From a virus, in IMG/VR virus record IMGVR_UViG_3300029309_000062, positions 2,910-52,482 of that record: a stretch of 49,573 nucleotides of DNA; one strand, written 5' to 3'. Positions within the stretch are counted from its first letter, which is position 1, and each line of letters starts with the position of its first letter. The position numbers were made by a program, and so were the translations under genes. The notes under the pieces are model-generated. The model was not told where the DNA came from. It did not search any database and was given only the letters and a program-made list of their open reading frames with translations. Below, one piece after another: positions 28,287 to 37,536 of this stretch.

Positions 28287-31200
28287 ATGCAAAGAAAATT
28301 TAACCATACATTTACTAAGTCTAAAATGAATAAAGACTTAGATGCTAGACTATTGAGTAATGACGAATATAGAGATGCTCAAAATGTTGCTGTCTCTAGG
28401 TCAGAGTCTAGTGATGTAGGCGCTTTAGAAAATATTTTAGGAAATTTACTTTTTAGTCAATTAACTTCTGACACTGCATCAACTCCAAATGTATATTTAC
28501 TACAATTTATTGGTTGGTTTATAAACAACGATACTGATAAAGTATATATATTTGCAACTGACTTTCAAGATAGTTCAGCAGATCAAATATCTTTATTTGC
28601 TTCACCTAATAGTTCACACAAAATAATTGTAGCAGATTTAACAGCAAATACTATATCTACTATAGTGTCTGGTAGATTTTTAAATTTTTCTTACAATAGC
28701 CCTATACTTGATGTAGCAATGATAGAAAATCAGTTGTTTTGGACAGATAATAGAAACCAACCAAGAATTATAAATGTTGAAACTGCTGAATCAAACCCTA
28801 ATTATTATTTCCACGAAGATCATATATCGTTAGCTAAGTACTATCCTCACAAGCCAATGCAGCTTTTTGAAGAATATTCTCAAGCAGCATTAATGGTTAC
28901 TGCTAGTGGTTTAAGAATAGCAGGAGTAGCTACTTTTGATGCTATATATCCTTTCTGGTTGTTTAAAACAGCAGACATGAGCGCTACGATGCTAGCTGCT
29001 ATTACTGATAATGTTGGACTACAAGGATATGTTAAAGGTAATGATAATAAAACTTATGAGTTTAAAGTTGCTTACGTTCAGCAATTGTCTGGACTTCTAC
29101 AACCTTTTAATGCTGGTGCAGTAGCTGTATTTATTGACAGAGATTTAACTGCTCAAATTACAGAAGTTACAGATCCTGAAGATGAAGATTTAAATTATAC
29201 AGTTTATTTTGTAGATCAAACTTCAAAAGATGTAGCTTCACCTTGGTTAAGAGAAGATCAAGTAAAGCTTAAACTTGATAGTGTTACCGCTAGTTCTAGT
29301 GGATATTTCTACACAAGCGGTGCTACTGGAAATTATGACTATGCACAAGCATTATATAAGTTTGGTACAAGATCACCTTATAATTACTTAGAAGATACAG
29401 CAGGCGGTGGTGACTGGTCATCTTTTCAAATAGCAAATCATTTTCCTAAAAACACTAGTACAGCAGCTATAGGCTTTCCTAGAATAACACATCCTAGTCT
29501 AGATCCTAATAAGTATTACGTAATAACAGATGTTGGTGATCCTGCTGCAGCAAATAAAAGTTTTAGTGTAAGCGAACTTAGTGGTTTTGTTAATGGAACT
29601 TTAACGCAAGTTAACGCCAATACAATATTTACAGCAGGCGACATTGTTACCGTACATTGGCCTAATAAATATTATAACTACAGTTTTCCAGGTGATCAAA
29701 AATTTTTAGAAGATAAGTTTGTAAGATTTTCTTATAGGTTTAAATATGATGATGGACAGTATTCTGTTATTGCACCTTTTACTCAAGAAGTTTTTATACC
29801 AAAACAAAAAGGATATTTTTTGAAAGAAGTTGGTAGACAGAAAAGTTCAGGATCAAGTGACAATAATTATATTCCACAAGAGTATAAAGCAGGTCAAAAT
29901 ACTATAGTTGACTTTATGGAAAATGAAGTTACTGAAGTTAAACTAAGAATACCTTGTGAATATGCTATAAATACTTTAGCTAATAATTTAAAAGTAAAAG
30001 AAATAGATATATTATATAAAGAGTCTATGGGACTAAGCATTAAAGTTGCTGAAACAATAGACATAGATGATACTTCTATAACTTCTAATACAACTAATTT
30101 TTTAGAATACATCTATCAGTCTAAACAGCCAATTAAAACTTTAAGATCTTCTGAAACTACTAGAGTATATGATAATGTGCCTGTGCGTGCCAAAACTTTA
30201 ACATCATCAGGTAATAGAGTAATATTAGGTAATTTTTTTGATAAACATACATCACCTGAAAGCTTAGCATATTATGTTTCTGCAGGTAAAAAACTAACAC
30301 CAAGCACTACATCGCAAAACCAATCAAAAAATATAAGCACTAATTTACCAGGTAAATTTAGTAACGTGTCATATCCTAATCACACTTTAAAACAGAACAG
30401 AACTTATCAAGTAGGTTTAATATTACAAGATAGATACGGCAGATCTTCTGATGTAATATTGTCAAAATTTACTGACACTAACTTTACTTTACAATCAGGT
30501 ACATTTGCAGATGATCCAATAACATTTTTTGGCTCAACAATTTATCATGGCTATTTGCCTTCAGTAGTAGCACCTTTATCTACTACACCTTTTAAAAACG
30601 CGGTTAATTCTGGTATTGTTAACTGGCCAGGAGATTCTTTAAAGGTTTTATTTACTGAGCAAGTACCTCAAACAATTAGCTATGCAAGTGGTTATCCAGG
30701 TTTATATGAAGATCCTTTAGCAACAGCTACAATAACTACATCTAGTACTACTAATAAGTTTATTGAAATACAATCTGGTGGAGCAAATGATTCAATACAA
30801 CCAGGAGATATTATGAAGTGGACAGCTTCAGGTGTTAATTATGAAGTAGTAGTTCAATGGGCTATAGCTCCGTTTCCTGGTTCTTCTCCACAAGAAAATA
30901 GATACGGTATAGTTACACAAGACGGGCAAGATCCAGCTGTTTATCCAGCTGTATTACAGTCTGTAGATTTCATTAAAGCTGGAAATGCTACTGGATGGTA
31001 TAGTTATAAAGTTGTAGTTAAACAACTAGAACAAGATTATTATAACGTATATTTACCTAGTTTATTAAATGGAATACCTGTTATAAAGCCTTTTGATTTA
31101 ACATGTACTTTTGTTAGTGGTCAAAAAATAGCGACAGTAGATGCTGTAACAGGTATAGAGAATTTAACGTTTCCCTTATTAGAAGGAATGAAAGTAGTTA

Positions 31201-32651
31201 CGCCAGGTGGTAAAACTTATTATATAAATAACGTTTTGAATTTTACTCAGTTTGAATTAACCTCAACGGCTACAGCAAGTGAAAGTAGCGTAGAAGCTTC
31301 TTTTAGCACAGAGTCTAGCACAGGCGTTTTAAATGTAACTACTTTACTAACCGACAATGCTAATAAAGTACCACCAGCTTTGAATGAAACAACACCTGTT
31401 CAACAACAGTATTCTACTAGTGATATAGAATTAATACCTAGACTAGCTGAGTTAAGTAGTTCTTTTACTGTAGATAGACCTTATTTTGCTTCTGCTACAA
31501 CTGCTTCAGGTCCTGTATTTCCAGGATTACAAACAATGAAAGTACAGTCAATTGGTAATTTTGAAAACTTGTTTAGAAGAGGTAGTTATAACGGTTTATA
31601 TAATGCTGACACAGATCCACCTACAGCCATAATACAAAATACTTTTAACTTAGGATCAGATTCACAAATAGCTAAACCTTCGTCTGAAGCTGAAACATTA
31701 CCTGCTATATATGAAACAAATCCTACAATAAGTAATATAGAAATATATTATGAAACAAGTACATCAGGTACTGTAAGAGAATTAAACACTTTAATAAGAG
31801 ATAACTTAACTGTACCAACACAATTTGTGACAGCACTAGTAGGTGGTACGGGTACATCTCCTTTAGGCACAGTAAGTTTTAACGAAAGTTTACAATACTC
31901 TGCGGCTGCTACTATAGTTGAGTTTCAATTAGTAGATCAAAATGGTAATTTAATAACATATGCTAATGCTGAAAATTTTGCTGTAAGTACAGCTACGTAT
32001 CAAAATGGAACTACAATCACGTCAGCACCTTTTACTGTAAGTCAAAAAGGTAGTGATAATATTTACTTATTAAAGCCAACAGCGACTAATCCAATGTACA
32101 GTTCTGGCGATGCTGGCTTAGATAATGTTAATTTTAATATTACTTTTGATTTTTTACAATTCTCAATATTGCCTGTACCGTACAGTATTAATGTTTCTAC
32201 TTTTGTGGTTAATACAGCTCCGGTATTTAATACTAGAAGAGTTGATGCACCTGGCACTGTTTATTACGTTACATCAAACTTAGGCACTGGCGCGCCAGTA
32301 GCACCAGGCCCTACCAACTGGGGAAATGATGATGGCTCAAACACTACTAGGTCTCGAGCAACAAATGGATCTAATAGTAGCAATGCAGAATCTGGCACAG
32401 GTATTAGTTGGCAATTATTTGTTAAAAGTGCAAGCATGTTTGGAGACTCTAACTTCATACTAGCTAGTTCAGTAGAATCATTAGATTTAAGTTTATTAAT
32501 TCAAGGTGATCAATGTAGTTTAAATGTTGGAAAATATAGCAATGAGTATACAGTTGCAAATATAAGCGTAGAAATAAGAGCTATAGATCAAAGCGGCAAT
32601 GGATTATCAACTGTAATATCTGAGTTTGATTTAAGGTTAACTGAAAGTTAA
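28287..32651 (+). CDS. Very long tail stabilisation or hub protein (1454 aa)
   Basis: The N-terminus KMNKDLDARLLSNDEYRDAQ followed by NVAVSRSESSDVGALENILG is the signature of the stabilisation/tail tubular B-like proteins I know from marine podovirus-type phages, in which a beta-propeller-type structure forms the tail nozzle. The next region (MIENQLFWTDNRNQPRIIN) is propeller-like. The remaining 1000 residues are Ser/Thr-rich beta structure, unusually long for this family. It probably forms the tail tube and parts of the host-contacting tip. Confidence 0.72.
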   Translation: MQRKFNHTFTKSKMNKDLDARLLSNDEYRDAQNVAVSRSESSDVGALENILGNLLFSQLTSDTASTPNVYLLQFIGWFINNDTDKVYIFATDFQDSSADQISLFASPNSSHKIIVADLTANTISTIVSGRFLNFSYNSPILDVAMIENQLFWTDNRNQPRIINVETAESNPNYYFHEDHISLAKYYPHKPMQLFEEYSQAALMVTASGLRIAGVATFDAIYPFWLFKTADMSATMLAAITDNVGLQGYVKGNDNKTYEFKVAYVQQLSGLLQPFNAGAVAVFIDRDLTAQITEVTDPEDEDLNYTVYFVDQTSKDVASPWLREDQVKLKLDSVTASSSGYFYTSGATGNYDYAQALYKFGTRSPYNYLEDTAGGGDWSSFQIANHFPKNTSTAAIGFPRITHPSLDPNKYYVITDVGDPAAANKSFSVSELSGFVNGTLTQVNANTIFTAGDIVTVHWPNKYYNYSFPGDQKFLEDKFVRFSYRFKYDDGQYSVIAPFTQEVFIPKQKGYFLKEVGRQKSSGSSDNNYIPQEYKAGQNTIVDFMENEVTEVKLRIPCEYAINTLANNLKVKEIDILYKESMGLSIKVAETIDIDDTSITSNTTNFLEYIYQSKQPIKTLRSSETTRVYDNVPVRAKTLTSSGNRVILGNFFDKHTSPESLAYYVSAGKKLTPSTTSQNQSKNISTNLPGKFSNVSYPNHTLKQNRTYQVGLILQDRYGRSSDVILSKFTDTNFTLQSGTFADDPITFFGSTIYHGYLPSVVAPLSTTPFKNAVNSGIVNWPGDSLKVLFTEQVPQTISYASGYPGLYEDPLATATITTSSTTNKFIEIQSGGANDSIQPGDIMKWTASGVNYEVVVQWAIAPFPGSSPQENRYGIVTQDGQDPAVYPAVLQSVDFIKAGNATGWYSYKVVVKQLEQDYYNVYLPSLLNGIPVIKPFDLTCTFVSGQKIATVDAVTGIENLTFPLLEGMKVVTPGGKTYYINNVLNFTQFELTSTATASESSVEASFSTESSTGVLNVTTLLTDNANKVPPALNETTPVQQQYSTSDIELIPRLAELSSSFTVDRPYFASATTASGPVFPGLQTMKVQSIGNFENLFRRGSYNGLYNADTDPPTAIIQNTFNLGSDSQIAKPSSEAETLPAIYETNPTISNIEIYYETSTSGTVRELNTLIRDNLTVPTQFVTALVGGTGTSPLGTVSFNESLQYSAAATIVEFQLVDQNGNLITYANAENFAVSTATYQNGTTITSAPFTVSQKGSDNIYLLKPTATNPMYSSGDAGLDNVNFNITFDFLQFSILPVPYSINVSTFVVNTAPVFNTRRVDAPGTVYYVTSNLGTGAPVAPGPTNWGNDDGSNTTRSRATNGSNSSNAESGTGISWQLFVKSASMFGDSNFILASSVESLDLSLLIQGDQCSLNVGKYSNEYTVANISVEIRAIDQSGNGLSTVISEFDLRLTES

Positions 32652-32689
32652 TATAGTAAATTAAGTAATAAAATAAGTGATTATATAAT

Positions 32690-34621
32690 ATGGCAAATAC
32701 ACTACCGTTAATAGAAGTAGATTATTATAATTCTATTTGGAACAAAAGAGTTTTAACGCCTCAACCAGTGAAGCAGATAGGAACAACAGACGCGGTACCA
32801 GGTGGTACTGGATCAGCTGCTAATTTAGGTACGTGGCCTCTTAACAATGTGTTTGCTCCGCCTTTAACATTTAATCCTCTTTTTATTACTGATGGATCTG
32901 ATAGAATTACTACTACTGAGTCTGTGAGTACACAAAATTTTTATACTGAAGAAATGTACATTAGAGGAGGTTTTAACAACAACTCTATGTCTTATGGTGT
33001 AAGGGCTTACTTAGATGAAGAAGAACCATTACAGCAGCATAGGTTCAACACTTTAATACATTCAGGCATATTCAACTCTAGAACTGGTATTAATAGAACA
33101 AATGAATTTCCAGTAGGAACTAACATTACTAGATCAACTAATCCTCAATACGGTTCTATACAGAAAATATATGCTGATGAAAACGATGTAGTAGTTTTAC
33201 AAGAGAATAAATGTAGTAGAGCTTTAATAGATAAAAATGCTATATATAATGCTGAAGGTGGAGGTAGTGTAACTACTACTAACCAAGTTTTAGGAGAAAT
33301 AGTACCTTATTCTGGAGAGTATGGTATTAGTCAAAATCCAGAATCTTTTGCAGTATATGCTTTTAGAAAGTATTTTGTTGATAGAAATAGAAATGCTGTA
33401 TTAAGATTATCTGGAGACGGTATAACTGAAATATCAGAGTATGGTATGCGTGATTTTTTTAGAGATAATTTATCTACATTAAATGATAATTATACCAACG
33501 AATACACTCAAGATTTGAGAATAACAGCAATAAACAATTCTCAAGGTAATGATGTAAGTTATTTTTCAGTAACTGCAACGCCAAATTTAAACAAATCTCA
33601 AACAATACCAGGTTCTAAAATATTTATTTCTACTGATCAAGGTCTTACTTATACTGACACTACAGCTACAGTATTAGGATTTGGTTTTGTAAGTATTAAT
33701 ACAGTATTATTTACTGATAAAATACTAGATGGCTCAATTATGAATGCTGGTAGTAATGGTAGATTAAAATTAATAGCTCCATATAGAAGTAGAGTTTATG
33801 GTGGTTGGGACGCTTACAATAAACAATATGTTGTTTCTTTACAGTATAACAATGCTAGAACAGGTGATCCTAGTAGTGTAAGCGGATCCAATGCTTTACC
33901 AAGGCGTGACACTACATTTTTTACTTTAGGTTTTGATGAGAGTGTAAATGGTTGGCCAAGCTTTTATAGCTATATGCCAGGAGCAATAGGTAGTTTAAAA
34001 AATAAATTATTAACATTTAATAACCAACCATATGCGCCTAATGACTATACATCACAAGGTACTAATCAATTAACAGGCTTATACACTCATTATGAAATAT
34101 CAAGTTCTCATGGAAATTTTTATGGTACTAGTAATGCATCTACAGTTTCAATAGTAGCAAACTCTCAACCTTCATTGCAGAAAAACTTTTTAACAATAGA
34201 CTATGAAGGCGATAGTGGCTGGAAAGCCAGTGTGATAACGTCTGATCAAACAGGTAAAAATATAAACAGAACAACCGGTGGTGCTTTATCAGGTGGCTTT
34301 AGCTTTAGTGATGATAATGCTAAAGTAATTAATAGCTACATAGAAGGAGCTTATGATGGCCTAGGTAATACAGGTACAGCTGCTAGTCCAGCTAATCAAC
34401 CATTATTAAGAGGTGGTTTTGACAGAAAAGAAAATAGATACGTAGCAAACTTTATTAATAATTCAACACAAGCACCAGGCGAAATTATATTTGGTGATAG
34501 TATTAGCGGCTTAAAAGGTTATTATTTAGATATAACATTTAGTACTGATACTAATACAGATCCAGGCGGCATGAAAGAATTATACTCAATAGGTGTAAAC
34601 TACAATGTATCTTCATTTTAA
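32690..34621 (+). CDS. Tail protein, beta-rich (643 aa)
   Basis: The protein is rich in Ser, Asn, Gly and aromatic residues, with beta-propeller-like elements (YGSIQKIYADENDVVVLQEN, then YRSRVYGGWDAYNKQYVVSL). This recalls the second half of the tail nozzle proteins of related phages. It comes after a 38-base A/T-rich gap from the 1454-residue protein. It may form the nozzle together with it. No enzymatic motif found. Confidence 0.65.
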   Translation: MANTLPLIEVDYYNSIWNKRVLTPQPVKQIGTTDAVPGGTGSAANLGTWPLNNVFAPPLTFNPLFITDGSDRITTTESVSTQNFYTEEMYIRGGFNNNSMSYGVRAYLDEEEPLQQHRFNTLIHSGIFNSRTGINRTNEFPVGTNITRSTNPQYGSIQKIYADENDVVVLQENKCSRALIDKNAIYNAEGGGSVTTTNQVLGEIVPYSGEYGISQNPESFAVYAFRKYFVDRNRNAVLRLSGDGITEISEYGMRDFFRDNLSTLNDNYTNEYTQDLRITAINNSQGNDVSYFSVTATPNLNKSQTIPGSKIFISTDQGLTYTDTTATVLGFGFVSINTVLFTDKILDGSIMNAGSNGRLKLIAPYRSRVYGGWDAYNKQYVVSLQYNNARTGDPSSVSGSNALPRRDTTFFTLGFDESVNGWPSFYSYMPGAIGSLKNKLLTFNNQPYAPNDYTSQGTNQLTGLYTHYEISSSHGNFYGTSNASTVSIVANSQPSLQKNFLTIDYEGDSGWKASVITSDQTGKNINRTTGGALSGGFSFSDDNAKVINSYIEGAYDGLGNTGTAASPANQPLLRGGFDRKENRYVANFINNSTQAPGEIIFGDSISGLKGYYLDITFSTDTNTDPGGMKELYSIGVNYNVSSF

Positions 34622-34627
34622 TTTAAT

Positions 34628-35032
34628 ATGAATATAAGAAAATTAACAGAAGCTGATTATAAAGCTTTAGAAAAATGGTGGAAAGCTTGGAACTGGCCAC
34701 CTATTGAAAAAGATTTTTTACCAGAAAATGGTACTGGTGGATTAATGGTACAATCAAAAGATGGCACACCTATTGTTGCTGGCTTTTTATATATGACAAA
34801 CTCTAAGGCAGTTTTGCTTGAATGGATTATATCTAATCCAGAATATAGAGAACCTGACAGAGACGCAGCGATAACAGCTTTAATAATGGGAGCTGAAGCT
34901 GTAGTTAAAAACGCAGATAAAAAATATATGTTTACTATTGGTAGAAACAAAAACTTAATTAAAAAACATAAAGAATTAGGGTGGAGTGTAGATGAAAAAC
35001 CATCTTACGAAATAGTTAAAAATTTAAAATAA
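34628..35032 (+). CDS. GNAT-like acetyltransferase fold protein (134 aa)
   Basis: The pattern MNIRKLTEADYKALEKWWKAW, then GLMVQSKDGTPIVAGFLYMT, LLEWIISNPEYREPDRDAAI and the end NKNLIKKHKELGWSVDEKPS follows the GNAT order: N-terminal helix, central strands, the acetyl-CoA binding helix, and a final strand. The usual Q/RxxGxG/A loop is not clear, so catalysis is uncertain. Similar small proteins sit among tail genes in related phages. It may modify a virion or host protein, or be structural. Confidence 0.6.
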   Translation: MNIRKLTEADYKALEKWWKAWNWPPIEKDFLPENGTGGLMVQSKDGTPIVAGFLYMTNSKAVLLEWIISNPEYREPDRDAAITALIMGAEAVVKNADKKYMFTIGRNKNLIKKHKELGWSVDEKPSYEIVKNLK

Positions 35033-35037
35033 CAAAC

Positions 35038-35724
35038 ATGGGAGTTATGACAGGCCTAGCTATAGCTGGAACTATAGCTGGAATTACATCAAACGCAATA
35101 GCTGCTAAACGTGCTAAAGACGAAGCCGCTAATCAGAAAGAAATAAAAGATACTCAACAAACAGCATTAGACTCTTTAGTTGAAGAAAGACCTGCTTTTA
35201 ACAATCCTTATGAAAATATGACAAATCAGTTTGCTAACTTAGATAATCCATATGCTAATTTAACTGTAGCTACTGAAGCTTTTAAAATGCAAGCTGAACA
35301 AGCAGATCAAGCATTGGCAAATAGTTTAGATGTAATGATGGAGACCGGTCAAGCTGCTGGTGGTGCAACTGCTTTAGCACAAGCTGCACTGCAAAGTAAA
35401 AGAGGTATTGCTGCTAGTATACAAGCACAAGAAACACAAAACAAAGCAATGGCTGCAGAAGGTGAAGCTAATGTTCAGAAGATGAAAGCTGAAGGCGCTC
35501 AAAGACTAGATGAAATGAAAGCTCAAGGAGATATAATGGAACAACAAGATGCTATTAACTTTCATGAAGCTAAAATGGATCGAACAGCTAAGTTGCTAGA
35601 CAATGCTGCTCAAAACGAAATGGATCAAAGAGCTGCTAGAAGTGCTGCGATCATGGGTATAGGTAATGCTGCTGTATCAGGAGCTGGTAGTATAATTTCA
35701 GGCTATAAAGCCGACAATCCTTAA
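35038..35724 (+). CDS. Internal virion protein, gp14-like (228 aa)
   Basis: The N-terminus MTGLAIAGTIAGITSNAIAA is a hydrophobic Gly/Ala helix, followed by a long Ala/Gln/Glu helical body (TALAQAALQSKRGIAASIQA) and a Gly/Ala-rich end (AAIMGIGNAAVSGAGSIISG). This architecture matches the small ejected proteins that form a pore in the outer membrane in T7-like phages. It is followed by two larger internal protein genes, as in T7 (gp14, gp15, gp16). Confidence 0.7.
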   Translation: MGVMTGLAIAGTIAGITSNAIAAKRAKDEAANQKEIKDTQQTALDSLVEERPAFNNPYENMTNQFANLDNPYANLTVATEAFKMQAEQADQALANSLDVMMETGQAAGGATALAQAALQSKRGIAASIQAQETQNKAMAAEGEANVQKMKAEGAQRLDEMKAQGDIMEQQDAINFHEAKMDRTAKLLDNAAQNEMDQRAARSAAIMGIGNAAVSGAGSIISGYKADNP

Positions 35725-35729
35725 TAAAT

Positions 35730-37532
35730 ATGAGTTTTACTAATCCACAAAGAATAATAAATAAGCAGTTTGACTCTTTTGTTAATAGTAGTAAAAACAT
35801 TACTAACAATGTAGCTACTAGTGTAGAGCAAATGAGACAGCAAGTAGCTAAACAAAAAGAGTATACTAAAAAACTAGAACAAGCTGATCAGCAAGAAGGT
35901 TTTCAATTAAGATCAAAGTTGAATGAAGTTGGAACTACAGGCAACAAAGTGTTAGATGAAAACATACAAGCTTTTTGGAACGAAAAAGTAGACGACTATT
36001 TTAAAATTAAAAATGCCATGCAAGATGGTACTATTACTAAGCAAGAAGGTAATAGAGGCTTATCTCAAATAATGGCACTAGTGCCTCAATTCAAAAGACA
36101 AGTACAAATTATAGGTGCACAGTCAGCTGCATTTAAAGAAGATGCTGCTAATGGCAATGTATCTTCTATAGGTTCTATAGAAAATAAAAGCTTTCTAAAG
36201 CGAGCTGGTCAAGGCGGTAATATAGGTATAGTAGAGCGTGGAGGTCAATTATACTTCTTTGCGCCAGAAGAAGACGGTGAACCTGCGTCTATGATAAATG
36301 GCAATGAGTTGTTAACAATGGAAAACTCAGGTCAAAACATGTATCAAACAAAGCCTAACTTAACAGAGCCTGGTACAGCTATATTTAACAAGATAATACA
36401 ACCTGAAAGCTTAGAAAGTGATTTTGTAGAAACTATACCAGTTAAAAAAGGAGATATTAATCCTGTGACTGGTAAGCCAATTCAAAACTTAGAAGACGGT
36501 AAAATATATAGTTATAGAACTATAAAACAAGATAAAAAACAAGGTGCTATTGAAGCTATGCAAAAAAGTCCTGCTATAAGTAGCATGATAGGTAATGACA
36601 ACTTAATGAAAAGAGTTTGGCAAGATGAAATACCTGATGAAGAAATAGAGCGTATAGCTGGAGAACAAGGTTTTGATACATCGTTATATAAAGACGGTTG
36701 GCATGAGTATACTCAAAATATGTCAGAAGATCAGATTAGTAAAATTAATAATGAGCAAAATGAGATAATGAAAATTTATTTAGCTAATAAATTTTACAAT
36801 GACAATGCTACAATGGATAACACTCTTAAGTATGTTAAAGAAGAAGTAATAAATCCTACAGATACAAACGAAAAAACAGGTGAACCATATTACATGGACA
36901 TTGTAAATGATACAGTATCTTTCTTTGAAAATCCATTAGAAAACAAAAACCTATTGCTAAATCATAGTATTACTAGTGGTGGTAAAACTTTCAATATTGA
37001 CAATATTAGAGTTCAAGATGACATGGTGTTTATAGAGACAGAAGATTATCAACCTGTAGATGAAGAAACTGGAGAACCAGTAGGAAAACCAGTTTACAAA
37101 GTAATTGAGTCGTTTAACATGAAAGATCCTTCACAACAAGCTGTATTAGCTCAAGACTTACAAAGAGCTGCAGGTGGTAATAACAAAGATAACAATGAAG
37201 TTATAGCAATGTTTAGAAGGTTATATCCTGAAGTATATAAGAAAAGACAAGTAGAACTAAGCAAGACAGCGAGCAAGAACAACGTTCCTACTGGTTTTGC
37301 TTTTAAAGATCAAAAAGCTTACAACAATTGGAAAGATAAACATCCACTTGACGAAGAAGGAAAACAATACCTTAGAACTAATAAAAAGTTAATAGCTGCT
37401 CAAGCAGCAGTTGATGCTGCCGGTATAGATCCTATAGCTAGATCTATGGCTCAAAAAGAATTTATGGAACTAGAATATGAAATTTATCAAGAAGCTTTAA
37501 TACAAGGATCATTAAACAAACTACAAGGTTAG
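35730..37532 (+). CDS. Internal virion protein (600 aa)
   Basis: The protein is hydrophilic and mostly helical (ITNNVATSVEQMRQQVAKQK, then GNRGLSQIMALVPQFKRQVQ), without signal or membrane segments. It lies between the gp14-like gene and the 2850-residue gene, the position of gp15-like ejected proteins in T7-type phages. Likely carried in the capsid and injected. No catalytic motif noted. Confidence 0.65.
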   Translation: MSFTNPQRIINKQFDSFVNSSKNITNNVATSVEQMRQQVAKQKEYTKKLEQADQQEGFQLRSKLNEVGTTGNKVLDENIQAFWNEKVDDYFKIKNAMQDGTITKQEGNRGLSQIMALVPQFKRQVQIIGAQSAAFKEDAANGNVSSIGSIENKSFLKRAGQGGNIGIVERGGQLYFFAPEEDGEPASMINGNELLTMENSGQNMYQTKPNLTEPGTAIFNKIIQPESLESDFVETIPVKKGDINPVTGKPIQNLEDGKIYSYRTIKQDKKQGAIEAMQKSPAISSMIGNDNLMKRVWQDEIPDEEIERIAGEQGFDTSLYKDGWHEYTQNMSEDQISKINNEQNEIMKIYLANKFYNDNATMDNTLKYVKEEVINPTDTNEKTGEPYYMDIVNDTVSFFENPLENKNLLLNHSITSGGKTFNIDNIRVQDDMVFIETEDYQPVDEETGEPVGKPVYKVIESFNMKDPSQQAVLAQDLQRAAGGNNKDNNEVIAMFRRLYPEVYKKRQVELSKTASKNNVPTGFAFKDQKAYNNWKDKHPLDEEGKQYLRTNKKLIAAQAAVDAAGIDPIARSMAQKEFMELEYEIYQEALIQGSLNKLQG

Positions 37533-37536
37533 TAAT

